From: Mercurialis annua
Taxonomy: Eukaryota; Streptophyta; Magnoliopsida; Malpighiales; Euphorbiaceae
Length of the DNA stretch: 64,000 bases
Direction: 5' to 3'
NCBI RefSeq assembly: GCF_937616625.2
Contig: NC_065571.1
Span: 48,221,651 to 48,285,650, forward strand
The translations under genes were made by a program, and so were the position numbers. The notes beneath the pieces were generated by a model. It saw only the letters and a list, made by a program, of their open reading frames with translations. It ran no database searches and was not told where the DNA came from. Shown here piece by piece: positions 1 through 12,440 of the stretch; positions within the stretch are counted from its first letter, which is position 1; each line of letters opens with the position of its first letter.

Positions 1-660
1 GTTCACCGGTTCAACACCTGATTTTCTCCTGATTCGATTTGGTTCAATTCGGTTAAACCCAGTCCAACTTGGTTAAAAAAAAGATCCGTTTTTAGGGTTT
101 TAAACCGGACAATCGGCCGGTTCCCAGTTTAACTGGTTTGACAGGCCGATCTTGTCCTATTTTTAAAATACTATTTTATATTATTTACTGCTTTCCTACA
201 TGTTCAAATCCACTAATATTAATTTTCTTAATTAAGATAATTACGTTAATTTAAATCTAAACTAATAAATCACCTAAAAATCTTAGGACTGTCATGAAAA
301 TATAATTAGTAATTTTATAGGCATTTAAGATGGTAAATATAATATCAATCTCACATATACATATGGTTTAGACTTTATGCATGTAGGTGGAATAAAATCC
401 ACCTCTAACTATTACGTGATAGAAACCACATGATTATATGCTTGTTTAGAAGTAATTGCTACTTGTTCATATGCCAATCCAGATCAAGTCATATGCGTGT
501 CATGCATGTTTATTTCTAGCTTTCATTATCCAGCTATTACTAATCCAGATTTGTTTATTTTTCAACACTTTATCCTATGGATTGTGTATGTTGAGATGAG
601 ATATTTTGGATATGTCTTCTAAATTGATCTGATCAATAAGCCAAGTAAGAATTTTGGTAG
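1..660. other. Intergenic, no gene seen
   Basis: AT-rich DNA without a credible reading frame. The first 160 bases are dense in GGTT/AACC and CCGGTT-like words, a composition also seen in the hAT-type MITEs inside the USP-kinase intron, so this may be an old transposon end. No terminal repeat was found to prove that. Confidence 0.4.
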
Positions 661-854
661 TGTCCACGAACCCAATCTTTTGGTACGATGCACGATGATA
701 TCACCCCATAAGCGTGTGAGGTTGTCTAGACATTTTCTAACTGAGGTAGGTGGCGGCTCCATTTATTTTAAAACTCACTAGATTTGGGGTCAGACATAAG
801 TTTGGGCGAGCGACCCCGGAACCCGCTTCGGTCATAATTGATAAATAATCAAGA

Positions 855-1134
855 AGTTATGAAAAATCAGTATCTCATCCATCGCTAATCAATATATCGT
901 CGTCGCTAATCCGTATCTAAATTAGCGACATGTTTTTTTGTCGATAACTCGTCGCTAAATTAGCGATGATTTTTCTCCCGTCGCTAACTGTATTTACCGA
1001 CGAAAAATTTACCGACGAATTGTGTCCGTGTGTAATCCATCGCTAGACAAATTTATGAGGATTTCAGTCTTTCATCGACGGCCAAATTCATCGCTAAAAT
1101 CGTTTCGTCGCTAAAAGGTTATTTTCTAGTAGTG
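855..1134. mobile_element. CACTA (En/Spm-like) transposon terminus
   Basis: The stretch ends in TTTTCTAGTAGTG, the reverse complement of CACTACTAGAAAA, a typical CACTA-superfamily terminus. The 270 bases inside it are packed with copies, in both orientations, of a TTAGCGACGA / TCGTCGCTAA motif. Arrays of short subterminal repeats that bind the transposase are a family hallmark. The opposite terminus was not found in the window, and no transposase frame is present. The left limit given is where the repeats begin, not a proven boundary. Confidence 0.7.
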
Positions 1135-1520
1135 GAAATTGCATATAAGTATATCATCAAAGTATGCTCCATGATATTTTCATTTTATAAAATGTACGAA
1201 AGTTATAAATTATAAATTTATACATAATTATATTCATCTATTTAAGAAAAATTATCAATTTTATAATTAATATGAAAAAATATGTGATATGTTTACAGGA
1301 TAACTTACGACCATTTGATCTTTAATATATCTAAAACAGGCCTAATTACTTAAAATAATTTAACATTTTGATTTTTTTTATTCATTTGTCATTTTTTAAA
1401 AATATTAATTTCGGCATAATTGTATAAGTACATTTCAATTGTAGCTAATTATTTAATTTTTTCAAAACAAAAGTTTTTTTTTAATTTAAATTTATGACCA
1501 ATTTATTTTTTATTTTCATA

Positions 1521-1600
<80 letters not shown>

Positions 1601-3224
1601 AAGAAAAGTTAGACCATAAATGAAAAAAATTGAATATATATATATTTTTTTAAAATTAACTAATTAGTTACAAGCGAAATGTGTTTATCGAATTTGGGCT
1701 AAAATTGATGTTTTTTAAAAATTAGTATACAAATTTAAAAATTAAAAGAATATGGTATTTTAAAGTGATTTTGCCTTTAGAAAATATACACATACATAAC
1801 TTATATTTAATAATAAAAGAGCCAATTTTAAATCACATCATACAAAAAATGGTGGAGCTCAAGAATAAGATGTTGTCGCTCTATTCTCTTCTAAATCTTT
1901 TCTTATATTTATAGTGCTGGCACATCAAGCGCACAAAATACACCATATAAAATTTGATTATAGAAGCTTAATTAGCTAGCAAGCAAATTATAAATTTTAA
2001 GATTATAATACTACACATAAAACTCTTATCCAAACAGAAATATATATTTATTTTGACTGAATTGTTAAAAGTTAAAAGAAAGTCATTTTTGAATTATTTA
2101 AATTATTTATTTTTCTAAATTCATTTTAAAATATATTTATTTTTTTGTAAAACTGAAATTTCAACAACAATGCACCCTGAATGAAAGAAATACTCTAATT
2201 AGATTAAAAAAAGTCTATATAATATATAGATGCCAAAAATTCATAGAAACGCACTAATTTGGCCACAGAAGAATCTGAATCCAAAAGAAAAATAGATAAA
2301 AAAGATTATGTTATGGCTAAACAAGCATGTAACACATACATACAAATATATAATGCACAAAATTATTATATGTATGTTATCCTATCAAGCAAAGAATTGA
2401 GCGTTCTTTAATATTTTTTTATTTACAATTACATATTACATACATTTATTTATTAATCATTTTTAATGCTAATAAGATCCAACTCAAATAATTAATTAAA
2501 AAATAATAAAAAAATGAGAAAGATTAAATTATAAAACGAATAAAATGACTATAAAAACCAAATAATATATATGCAACCGACGATTCGAGAGTGAACCGTA
2601 CAACCTGAGTCATTCCCTCTGCTCCTCTTTTATCTATATATATATATATTATCATTTTCGGTTCCATATTCGAGATTATTTCGATTAATTTGAACCAAGC
2701 TGGGTAGGAATCGTTAGAGCAATAACTTTTTTTCAGAAAACTTTTAAAATAGAAAATATCAGATTATCATGTTTTATCATATTTTTCATGTATACAATCT
2801 TCTCCTCCAAAGTGCGCTTTACTGTGCTTCCTAAAATAGTTGATAAACTCTAATTCTATGATTCTATGATAAACTCTAATTCTATGATAAAACGGTCACT
2901 GAAGCATAAAAAAATAATAAAATTACCGAACTATAATTGTTTTTTAAGATGGTTGTCGAACTCCATGAATATACATCTTTCATATCAATAAATTTATAAC
3001 CATTTTATTAAATAGATTGATAATTATTTTATAATTGGATATTTATTTTGTTCTAAAGTTATAGTTCGCTAATAATTTTATAATTTTTTCAATTTTTCAA
3101 TTTGATATCTGTTTTATTATAAAGCTATAGTTTTAACCGCAAAAAAATTTAACCGTCCAAATAATAATTAAAAAAAGGACAGGAAAGAAATAATGCAAAA
3201 ACTGAAAACCAAGCCAGTTCTCCT
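1135..3224. other. Intergenic, upstream of the GDU gene
   Basis: Very AT-rich DNA with the TA microsatellite and a short second TA run near 2637-2650. At 2842-2887 the words 'taaactctaattctatgat' recur in tandem. No coding frame or RNA gene was recognised. Confidence 0.5.
1522..1598. repeat. (GT)n-(TA)n microsatellite
   Basis: A short GT run leads into an uninterrupted TA run of about 65 bases. It should be length-polymorphic and prone to assembly error. Confidence 0.95.
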
Positions 3225-3232
3225 ATAAATAT
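3225..3232 (+). promoter_or_regulatory. TATA box of the GDU gene
   Basis: TATAAATA lies about 117 bases upstream of the start codon and is followed by a pyrimidine-rich stretch (CTTCTCTCTTCCC), the usual layout of a plant core promoter and transcription start. Confidence 0.7.
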
Positions 3233-3348
3233 ACACTTCTCTCTTCCCTTACTTTCTCATCTCTAAAACATCTTTAAATTTCCGCCATAACTCATTTCTC
3301 TTTCTCTGCAAAACAAAAACCTAATAATTGAACTAAAACAAACCAAAA

Positions 3349-3837
3349 ATGGCATCAGCAAGAGCTCCGTTCAACGTAACAGCAACCGCAAGAGCAGTTA
3401 CTCCATCAGCTGCACAACACTCACCTTGGCATTCACCAGTTCCATATTTATTCGGCGGACTAGCCGCCATGCTCGGTTTAATAGCTTTTGCACTCTTAAT
3501 TCTCGCTTGTTCGTACTGGAAATTATCCGGGTACCTCGAAAACGACAGCGAAAGAGACCTTGAAGCTGGAGAAGAAGGTAAAAATGATAGTAATGATGAG
3601 AAAAAAGTTGTGGTTTTTGAAGAGAAGATTTTGGTTATTATGGCTGGTCAGGTTAAACCAACTTTTTTAGCGACGCCAATGTCTAGTAGGTCATCTTCCT
3701 TTGGCGACAATTCGAGTACGAAAAGCTGTTCTTGTAGCGAAAAAGGTGAGAAATCTGTAGAAACTGTTAAACAGGAGACTAATGATCAAGAACAACAACA
3801 ACACAGTGAAAGTCATGAAACAGATCAAGCCCATTAA
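3349..3837 (+). CDS. GDU: GLUTAMINE DUMPER family protein
   Basis: Intronless 162-residue protein. A Ser/Thr/Ala-rich N-terminus (1-30) leads into one membrane segment (about 31-55, small and aliphatic residues, ending CSYWKL). A cytosolic tail follows with an acidic stretch and the family signature VIMAG at 96-100, then PTFLATP (104-110), and a Ser/Glu/Gln-rich end. In Arabidopsis, GDU proteins are plasma-membrane proteins that raise amino-acid export, and the VIMAG motif is needed for function and for contact with a RING ubiquitin ligase. Length and single-exon structure fit the family. The start follows the sequence AAAAATGGC and is the first ATG after the TATA box. The symbol is given at family level; the exact paralogue is not resolved. 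Confidence 0.93.
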   Translation: MASARAPFNVTATARAVTPSAAQHSPWHSPVPYLFGGLAAMLGLIAFALLILACSYWKLSGYLENDSERDLEAGEEGKNDSNDEKKVVVFEEKILVIMAGQVKPTFLATPMSSRSSSFGDNSSTKSCSCSEKGEKSVETVKQETNDQEQQQHSESHETDQAH

Positions 3838-4475
3838 TTATTTTTAGTTCTTAATTTCTGGGTTTTTCCTTTTTTCCTGATTAGGTTTCAGAATTTTTAG
3901 ATGGATTTGTTTTTTTTTTTTTTAGGAAGAGAGCTCTGTTATTACAGGTTTTTTAAGAAGAAAATGAGTAGATGAGCTTGCTTTTGCATGTTACAGATTG
4001 GGTTTTAATCCTATTTTTTAGCAGCTTTTCTTTCTTTTTTTCTGGTTTCTTGTGTTCCAATTCAGAGAAAATGTATATTTCATTGAGATTTAATCAAGAA
4101 TCATCTTTTCTACTTAAAATTCATAATTATTACTCTGTTTTTTTGTTAGGTTATATTGAAATATAAAAATAAATAGTAGTAATATGATAAAATAGTATTG
4201 TTGAATGTTTTTTAGAAGACGTTTTGTTTCAAATTGAAACGGAAAACATGTGGAGATGTGAAAGTGTAACAGTTTAATAGGTTTTGATGCGGCAAAATGA
4301 AAATGCAAAGATCACTATTCACTATGCAAATTGATGACCGAGAGTGAGATCCCAGTGAGAATTTTCATTTCGAAAGAGATTTTAATGTCTAAATACATAC
4401 GAGATAGTCGGATTTTATCACTTCGACACTATTTTCTATTCATATTTTTATGAAAACTACATAGTTCTGTTTTAG

Positions 4476-4698
4476 GAGAAATTCTTAGACATACTCAGTT
4501 CACCACGTCATTTATAAACTAAACCTATCACATTATGACATGTCATTAAAATAATGACACTATCGTAATATTACTATTTAAAAGTGTAAGAAAGTAATAA
4601 ATAAAATTACGATAGTGCCACTATTTTAATGACGTGTCATAATATTATAGGCTAGTTAACAGATGACGTGGTAAACTGAGTCTATATAAGAATCTCTC
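4476..4698. mobile_element. Inverted-repeat MITE, family A, copy 1
   Basis: About 223 bases that fold almost end to end. The left arm begins GAGAAATTCTTAGACATACT and the right arm ends with the complement of GAGATTCTTATATAGACTCA. Both arms carry ACCACGTCAT, a TGACATGTCATTAAAAT-like word and TACGATAGTG. A second copy with the same ends lies at 37398-37622. No coding capacity; the superfamily is not certain. Confidence 0.75.
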
Positions 4699-4727
4699 AT
4701 GTTTCAGTAGGAAATTTTGAGGTTAAA

Positions 4728-5156
4728 TCATGTAGTGTAATTAATCATGACAGTCGTTGAATATTCTTTTTCCATTTCAATTATTAATTATTTTTAATTA
4801 TTTTTCTTTTTGGTTACTGAATTTTTTTATTATTTTAATTTTTCCGATAAAAAATATTTAGATAGCGATCGGAATTTGACAAATGGAAGTTGAATTTTAC
4901 TAGTTTTACTTCGAAATTTATATGCATAATTTTAGTTTGGAAATAAGTTTTTATACCAAATTATACATACATGACAAGTTTTAAAATTAAAAAAATAAAT
5001 TACAACTTCCATCTAAGTATTTTTGACCAGAAAAAAATTAAAATAAAAAAATTACAATTTAATAATAAAAAGATAAAATTAAAGTTTAATAATTGAAATG
5101 AAAAAAGTTAAAAGTTCAATGACTCTCGAAAAAGTTATAAGATTCAGCTATCACGT
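4728..5156. mobile_element. Degenerate foldback element
   Basis: The left part (GTTGAATATTC, then CATTTCAATTATTAA) is mirrored on the other strand by the right part (TTAATAATTGAAATG, then AGTTCAATGACT), with further AT-rich matches toward the centre. It looks like an old long-TIR MITE. Ends are approximate and no target duplication was identified. Confidence 0.5.
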
Positions 5157-5660
5157 ATGTTTTAATTACTTTGCGGAAAACTTTTCTCAAAATACAAGCC
5201 AAATAAAACGGTACATGACACCTACGGTATTTCAATAATGAAACTTGTGTCCGGATAGTAGATTAATAACCAAATTTAAAAATAAAATAAAATGTTGATA
5301 ACAAAAATGAAACCTATTAAAATTTGATTACTAAAATGTAACTAAACGTTATAGTTCGGGTACCCAGGAGCAATAACCGTACGTTCTTCTGCTGCAAAGC
5401 TGTTGAGAATTCATTGTGTTTGTTGGGCAGTCTTTTCTTTAAGTAGACCCATTTGGAAGGTCTATCTACACTCTCCAAATTCAATTCATTACCCTTTATT
5501 TATTATCAAACTAACTATAATGGTCACCCTTGTTAAATTCTTTTAGATATTTATAGAAAATCAAAAATTATTGAGCTTTAGATCATGTCAATGTCTTCTG
5601 ATACTTTTTAATTTTTGTTTCTTGAACAATCATAATAGGTACAGAGTAAGAATTATAGAA

Positions 5661-6067
5661 GAGAAAATTACTATTACACCCCTCACATTTGACATAATTT
5701 ACAGTTTAGTCACTCTTATTTGAAAATTGAACTATATAGCCCCTCACTTTTGTTTTTGTCAACGATTTAGTCCTTCCATCCATTTTGGATGTTAGTTAAT
5801 GAAGTTAACGAAACTATATGGTCCCCCACTTTTATTTTTCTCAACAATTTCACTCCTCACTTTTGTTTTTGTCAACGATTTCGTCCCTCAGATTTGATAA
5901 TTAATATACCCATAAGTCCTTTGACTTCGTTGACTAACATTAAAAATGGATGGAGGGACTAAAATGTTGACAGAAGTAAAAGTGAGGGGTCATATAGTTT
6001 AGTTTTCAAATAAGAGGGACTAAAGTGTGAATTATGTCAAATGTGAGGGGCTTCATAGTAATTTGTT
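5661..6067. mobile_element. Long-TIR foldback MITE (Mutator-like)
   Basis: Two arms of at least 90 bases are inverted copies. The left arm runs through CCCCTCACATTTGACATAAT, TTATTTGAAAATTGAACTAT and CCCCTCACTTTTG; the right arm carries the same words on the opposite strand. The spacer has a partial internal repeat of the arm (TTTGTTTTTGTCAACGATTT occurs twice). Long terminal inverted repeats with no coding capacity are typical of non-autonomous Mutator-like elements. Confidence 0.75.
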
Positions 6068-8307
6068 CAGAAATTAATTACATTAGTTGTTTTATTTTTG
6101 AGATTTTAAATTGTCCAAAACGAATTGAAATTAAAAAAAATATCATATAATCATAAGAACATCACAAATCATATTTTCTTAATGAATGAACCATTCTAAC
6201 AATTTTGGTTCGCTTCGGTTAAATTTTGTTTGACCTGGTCTAATTTTTCCATACTCCTATATAGTCATAGATTATGATATAATTATACGATTTTTTTTGA
6301 TAAATTATACGATATTATAACCTGTTATATGAAGATACTTTAAACATACTCGAATTGTCTAAAAAGGAGCGTGCAAATCAGTTTTTTGATCGATCTATAA
6401 GTGAATTTATCAGCATCGTTCAATTTTCCAAAAATAGAAACTGTCTAAAATTGAAGGGGTATAAATGGTTTGGTTTAACCCAAATACAATTTCATTTCTT
6501 CTTTATTAAAAATAAGAGGATAGGTGAGATGTTAAAATTTAAAATATAGAACGACTAAATTATAATATTATACAATTTAATTATTTGAATATAATATTAT
6601 AAAATTAGTAGTTTATTTTTTTGTTTTTCAATTTATTAAAATTAAAATCCAAACTGGATTAAATTTATTAAAAGTTTTATATATGATAAATTGAACCGAC
6701 CATTTATCTTTTGTTTGATTTCATTTCGCGAACGGTTCAATTGCTTCTAGTTTAGTATAGAAATTAATCACACACTACTCGGAGTCACTATTTAGAATAT
6801 ATGTGTATTCAAAGGTTTCATTTTGATTTGCTCGTTAGTTTTAAGATTTAGGAGTCCAAAATTTTATAACAATTAAGCAAATGATAGAAACTTTCAAAGG
6901 AGCAATAAGATAAACTATCCCTATATAGATTAATTTTTTTGAATTAATACTTTCTGGATTTTATCCAAAACCCTAAGATATTGATCAAAATTAGAAGTTA
7001 ATTGACATTACTAATCACCATTATAATATTCAAATTAAATATATTAGTAGTGAATGTTAATCCAAACACCCATAAGTTTGTGGATATGAACCTAAAGCAG
7101 AAACATTATATAGTGGTAAATAACATTAGTGGGTACATGTTGGTCACTAAGTAAACTATTCTTTTTTGTGCTAAGTTATGTGTTGCTATATTGGTGGTTT
7201 ACATTATATAATATAACCAACAATCATTGGTTGGCTATGTTAATGCTTTCTGAAGTAAGCTACACTTATTAAGGTATCATTGATGAAGGAATACGAAGTT
7301 GGTTCCACTTTGCCTTATGGCAAGTTTCATATGGAAGCATGTAAGTGGTTTATATGATATCATATAATTCGAGACTTTTGTAGTCGATTTTTCGATAAAA
7401 ATTTTATTTTTACGGAAAAAAAATCATATATTTGTTGTGAAATTTACACGCGGAAAAATTAAATAATAACAATTTGCGTAAAGCGAAAACAATTTATAAA
7501 GTTTATTTTGAAGAAGAATAATAAACAAATTAGAGAAGATAATAAATCAATGACTAAAACATAAAATTTAATGATTTTTCCTCAGTTGATATTTCTTCAG
7601 TTCCAAGTAATCATGAAAATCATGCTTCTCTTCAAGCCTTTACTGCTGCTGACAAAGGATGATTGAAGGTTTTATAAAATTGTTCTAGTCTTGATTATAT
7701 TTTAGTATATTTGTTTTTTTTATGTTTTCCATATTTTGTGTGTGCTTGCACATGTGGAATGTTTTTATTAAAAATTAGGTTGTTTTGATAATTTAATTCT
7801 ATAGAATAACTTTGTGAGATCATATTTGTATATAAGCCGATCGAGTCTCTAGTAGTAGTTGTTAAATCAATCAATAAAAAAACAGTTACAATTTTTACAT
7901 GGTATACAAGCAGAGAAATTTTCTAGTTTTTCAATAAATATTTTTAGCATACAAACACCTTTTTTTTTTCTACCAGATCTATATTTTTTTTCTTACCAGA
8001 TCTAATTCTCTTCTAAAACAAAGCATTAGAGCTTAAATTGATCAATAATGGAGATCGCAATTTCAGAGTACAAGAACGTTTGTTAAGTCCTTGTTTTCTT
8101 CATCCAGGAAAAAAAAATTCTTTATTAATACGGAAAATAAAAGATCAATTCACCCCTCAACTTGGTACAAAAGATAAAAAAGGTTCATATTGGCGAAACT
8201 AGATCATTTCAACCAACAATTATGTCAAACTGGATCAGTTTCATCCCTTTAACAAAAAAGAGTGAGGGAAATATATAGTTAACTTAATTCACACTGATTA
8301 ATCATAC
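6068..8307. other. Intergenic, no gene seen
   Basis: AT-rich DNA with no coding frame supported by composition or similarity. At about 8140-8290 there is one arm-like stretch ('caattcacccctcaacttgg') resembling the foldback MITE arms elsewhere in the window, without a recognisable partner. Confidence 0.5.
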
Positions 8308-9046
8308 TTTTTTTGGGATAAATGATGATTTATTAAGCACTATCACAAGACGTGGAAAGCAAACGATCTAAAAAAGATCAATCAAAACGAGGCTACAAAA
8401 ATATCCAAAAATCTAAAAACATCATTTCCGTTATATGGAAAATGAGGATGAAAAGAAGAGTAAAAGAAAACCGCCTTGCTAATACACATAAAAGTTAAAG
8501 ACTCATGTGAACTCTCTAAACTATTAAACGCTCTATTATTCCGAGCTTTCCACAACTCCCAAATTCCGAAAAAATAAATTAAACGCCAAATTTCCTTAAA
8601 AGATGAGTGCGAGAAGGAAGACCGTAAGCTGAAAAAATGATAGATCGTAGGAGGCGAGACCCATAAAATATCACATTTAGCCAAAAGATAACACCAAAAA
8701 TTCCAAGCAAAACGGCAATGGCAAATAATGTGCATACTAGATTCATCCAAATTACACACTAAACAACCAATAAATTCCGGATTTAAGATACCTCTAACCA
8801 CCAAAATTTTGTTCGAGTCAGGAGAAAAATTTACTGCGAGGAGGTAAATTCCATTTCCAAATACCTGAGAAGAAAAATGAGTCACCCAAGCTAAGCTGCT
8901 CCACGTTAAATAAGTGCTGCTGCAAGGAAAATGAGATGTCCCTTAACTTGAACAAATTGTGTTTCCCTTTCCAGCAAATTAAAGCATTACTATTGGCATT
9001 ATAAGGAACTAAGGAAGCTTCCATGAGCCGAGATTGGAGCTGGGTC

Positions 9047-9274
9047 TATTAGAAATATTGGTGGGAGTAATTAATTATTAATTGGTGAGAATGTGACAAT
9101 CCACCCACATGCTTATAAGTGTGTTTAGGTTCAACCATAACCTAATAACTAGAACTAGTTAATAGGTGGTTGAACCTTTACACTTATAAACTCATTTATA
9201 TTTGTTCTCCTAAGATTCATAAGTGGTTGTTAATGGAGTTGAAGTTACCAAATTTTGAGGGGTTATCTTTAACA
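9047..9274 (-). repeat. TRIM downstream (3') LTR
   Basis: 228 bases, beginning TGTTAAAGATAA and ending ATTTCTAATA on the minus strand. It is 38 bases longer than its partner because of extra sequence near 9214-9260, next to the PPT. Confidence 0.8.
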
Positions 9275-9550
9275 CTCCCCCTCAAGTGCAACCGGGACTG
9301 GACATCCGGTTGTCACTTGAAATTGACTATCCCTGAAAATGAAATTTTTTGATTTAACAAGCAGCGGCAACACCGAACCGGGCCGCTGGAAATGAACATC
9401 CAGACGGACAACCGACAAATTAAGAATTCGGGCCAGACCCACTGAAATTTTGATTTAATACGCAGCGGCAACACCGGACCGGGCCGCTGGGACTGGACAT
9501 TCAAACGGACAACCGGAAAATTAAGAATCTGGGCCACCGCTCTGATACCA

Positions 9551-9740
9551 TATTAGAAATATCAGTGGGAGTAATTAATTATAAATTGGTGAGAATGTGA
9601 CAATTCACCCACATGCTTATGACAGTGTTTGAGTTCAACCATGACCTAATAACTAGAACTAGTTAATAGGTGGTTGAACCTTTACACTTACAAACTCATT
9701 TATATTTGTTCTCCTGAGCAATGTGGGATTATCTTTAACA
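9551..9740 (-). repeat. TRIM upstream (5') LTR
   Basis: 190 bases with the same ends as its partner and clear similarity throughout (for example AACTAGAACTAGTTAATAGG in both). It abuts the PBS at 9539-9550. Confidence 0.8.
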
Positions 9741-12440
9741 GAGTCTGCTTACCAATTCTCAAACGCCTGTTCCAAGAAAACCGAGAAGGAGACAACTGTT
9801 GGACCTGAGTTTCAAGAATAATGGAAAATTGATCTTGAATTGAAATAAGTTTAGATCTTGATAAAGAAAACAAACCCTGATACCTAACAGCGAAGCAAGA
9901 AGATTCAGACCAGGAATCTAGCCAGAAACCGTTACCGAGAATCATTGATACTCCCTCGTTAAAGAAAGACCAAACAACATGATTAGAAGCACACATCTTG
10001 AAAATGCCTTTCCAGAGGTAAGAAAGGTGGTTAATATTGCAGTTAATAAAATCATACCAAAAATGAATAGCACAACTATTAATCACCACATAAAACCAAA
10101 GAGAATTATCTCTCACCCGAAGCTTCTAAAGCCATTTGCAAAGAAGACTCTAATTCTTAACCCGAAAAGGAATCAAGTTTAAACCCCCTTGGTCATACGG
10201 AAGACAAACTTTATTCCACGAAATCTTGCAGATACCTTTGCCCTCGGGGTTGCCACACCAAAGAAAGTGTTTCATGCAACGGTCCGAATAAGAAATAATT
10301 GACTACAGAATAACTAGAGAGCCTGTATAGTAAACCGGGAAACTATGCAGAACCGCCTTAATCAAAATCAATCTGCCTGCAGGAGATAATACATTACCCT
10401 TCCAGAGAGCCAACTGATCTAAAAACCTCGAGACAACAGACTTCCATAGAGAAGCTTTAACTGGCTTAATCGAAAGCGGAAGCCCCAAATAAGTAACAGG
10501 AAACCGATCAATAGAACAATTAAGAATACCTGAAGCAGTAGCAAGAGACTTATCATCAACATTAATACCAAGAATGAAGCTCTTCTGTTAATTAATGGAA
10601 AGCCCTGAAATAATCTCGAAACATCTAAGAACTCGCAGCAAGTTCTTGATCATATCAAAGTCCCGAGGAATGAAAAGCAAAGTGTCATCAGCAAATTGAA
10701 GAATAGAAATCATGTCAGCATAACCCTCAATTCTAACTCCCTCCAACAAATTAAGCGAAATTGCTTTATTAATCATAGCCTTCAAGCCCTCCACAAGCTA
10801 AAACAAACAGCATAGGAGATAACGGGTCACCCTGTCTCACAGCTTTCCCCATAGAAAAATTCTTGGTGGGCTCCCATTGACAAGAACCGAAAGCTGAGAG
10901 GAATCAAAAAAAGCCGAAATCCAATTCAACCAATAAGCATCAAAATTCATTCTCGCCATCATCTTCAGAATAAAATCCCAAGAAATACTATCAAAAGCCT
11001 TACGAAATTCAAGCTTCAGAATAAAAAGCTTCTCCTTACGTCTAGAAGCAATGTGAATAATTTCTGAAGTTATCATATGACAATCATGAATGCTCCTACC
11101 TCTGATTAAACCAAACTGATTTTCAGAGATGAGCTCGGGAAGCAAAGTAGACAGCCTATTGGCTAATACCTTAGAAATCAATTTAAAAATAACATTGATT
11201 AAGCTAATTGTCCTGAAAGCAAAGATATAAGTGGCACCCTTGACTTTCGGAATTAGAACAAGAAAAGCAGTATTAATACCTGGCGGAAAGGTACTAGAAC
11301 TGTGCAAAGAATGAAAAATCTCAAGGATGTCAGCTTTAAGAATAGACCAGGCTTTCTTCTAAAAATAGAAATTAAAACCGTCAGGACCAGGAGCTTTATT
11401 ATCATCACAGCTTAATAAAGTTTGAAAAATTTCTTCCTCAGTAAACGGAGCAGACAACTCCGTGGAATCTGAGTCAGACAAACGGTTCAACACCAAACCG
11501 TCAAGAGAGAAAGGAACACTGGAATCCCTTCTAAAAAGATCCTTATAAAACACACAAATTTGATCCTCCACATCACAAGGCCGAACAAAGGTAGACTTAT
11601 TCACCACAATCTCCGACAATAAATTACTCCTAGAATGAACTGAGGCAACCGTGTGAAACAATTTGGTATTCCTGTCCCCAGAAAGATTTTAAGTTACTTT
11701 CAACTTTTGATGCCAAAAGGATTCTAACTGCTTGGAAACACAATAACTCTCATGGAGAGAGGAAAGACATTCTCTATCTGCAACCGATAACTCAGAAAAA
11801 TCAGCGGATGACTCTAAAGAATGAATAGACCGCTGAATGCCATCCAATTTACTGTCAAGATTTCCAAAAACATTAAGGTTCCAATCCTTAATCAAAGTTC
11901 GAAGATCACACAACGTGCAAACAAAATCCCCATTGTTTGAAGTTTTAATAAGCTCCCAAGAACTCGCAATAAAAGATTTGAAATCTTTATGCTCCCACCA
12001 AGCATTAATAGGCCTAAAAGGTTTAGGACCCCAGTCTATATTTACATTTGACCGAAACAAAAGCGGGATGTGATCCGAAATATTCCTCGGCAAAGCTGAT
12101 AGAAAACAATCGGCCAAGTAGCCATGGCATCCGCTGAGACAAAACACCTGTCAATTTTCGATCTAGAAGAGAAATTCTGCCAGGTGAAGAATCTATCTTG
12201 CAGAGGCGATTCAATAAGATTCGAACCCTGGACAAAATCAGCAAAGAGCTGCATAGACGGAGAAAAAGAAGTGCAGTTAATCTCTCAGCAAGCGAGAGAA
12301 CCTCATTAAAGTCACCAATAAAAAAGCAAATCTGATCTGACATTATTTTATCCATAATATGAGGCCAAAAAACAGCTCGCTTTAGTGAGCAATTACTCGC
12401 ATATAAACAAATAAGTCTAACAGGCAAAGAATCCCATTAA

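Larger units (their letters stand above)
9047..9740 (-). mobile_element. TRIM-like miniature LTR retrotransposon inserted in the LINE
   Basis: 694 bases bounded by two direct repeats (9047-9274 and 9551-9740). On the minus strand the upstream repeat is followed directly by TGGTATCAGAGC, the complement of the initiator-tRNA-Met 3' end used as primer-binding site. The internal part is 276 bases without coding capacity, and TTGAGGGGGAG, a polypurine tract, precedes the downstream repeat. The flanks GGGTC (9042-9046) and GAGTC (9741-9745) look like a diverged 5-bp target duplication. PBS, PPT and LTRs without genes define a TRIM. The internal part holds two similar segments (AGCGGCAACACCGRACCGGG twice). 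Confidence 0.85.
8382..12427 (-). pseudogene. LINE ORF2 remnant (endonuclease, RT, zf-RVT)
   Basis: Blocks in order on the minus strand: a partial endonuclease (GDFNE near 12300, SDHIPL near 12080); reverse transcriptase with APGPDGFNFYF at about 11360-11400, ISLINVIFKLISKVLANRL near 11200, LEFRKAFDSISWDF near 11000 and FADDTLLF near 10690; and the C-terminal zf-RVT region (GCLVCNLDESSMHIICHC) near 8770. The frame is broken several times: a stop follows KVT near 11690, shifts occur near 10830 and 10300, and the TRIM interrupts it at 9047-9740. The FADD catalytic box is intact, but no protein can be made. Confidence 0.85.
8308..12440 (-). mobile_element. 5'-truncated, decayed L1-type LINE
   Basis: Read on the minus strand, the element starts inside the endonuclease domain near 12440, runs through reverse transcriptase and the C-terminal zinc-binding region, and ends in a short A tail (T run at 8308-8314 on the plus strand). 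ORF1 and the first part of ORF2 are missing, as expected from incomplete target-primed reverse transcription. The proteins match the same blocks in the LINE at 15759-21569 (for example the INAWWEH / IDAWWDH block), so both belong to one broad L1 clade. A TRIM-like element is inserted at 9047-9740. No target duplication was found. Confidence 0.88.

Noticed and set aside
3972..4308. Short frames just downstream of the GDU gene
   Set aside because: They lie in its 3' untranslated region, are hydrophobic AT-driven translations, and occur on both strands.
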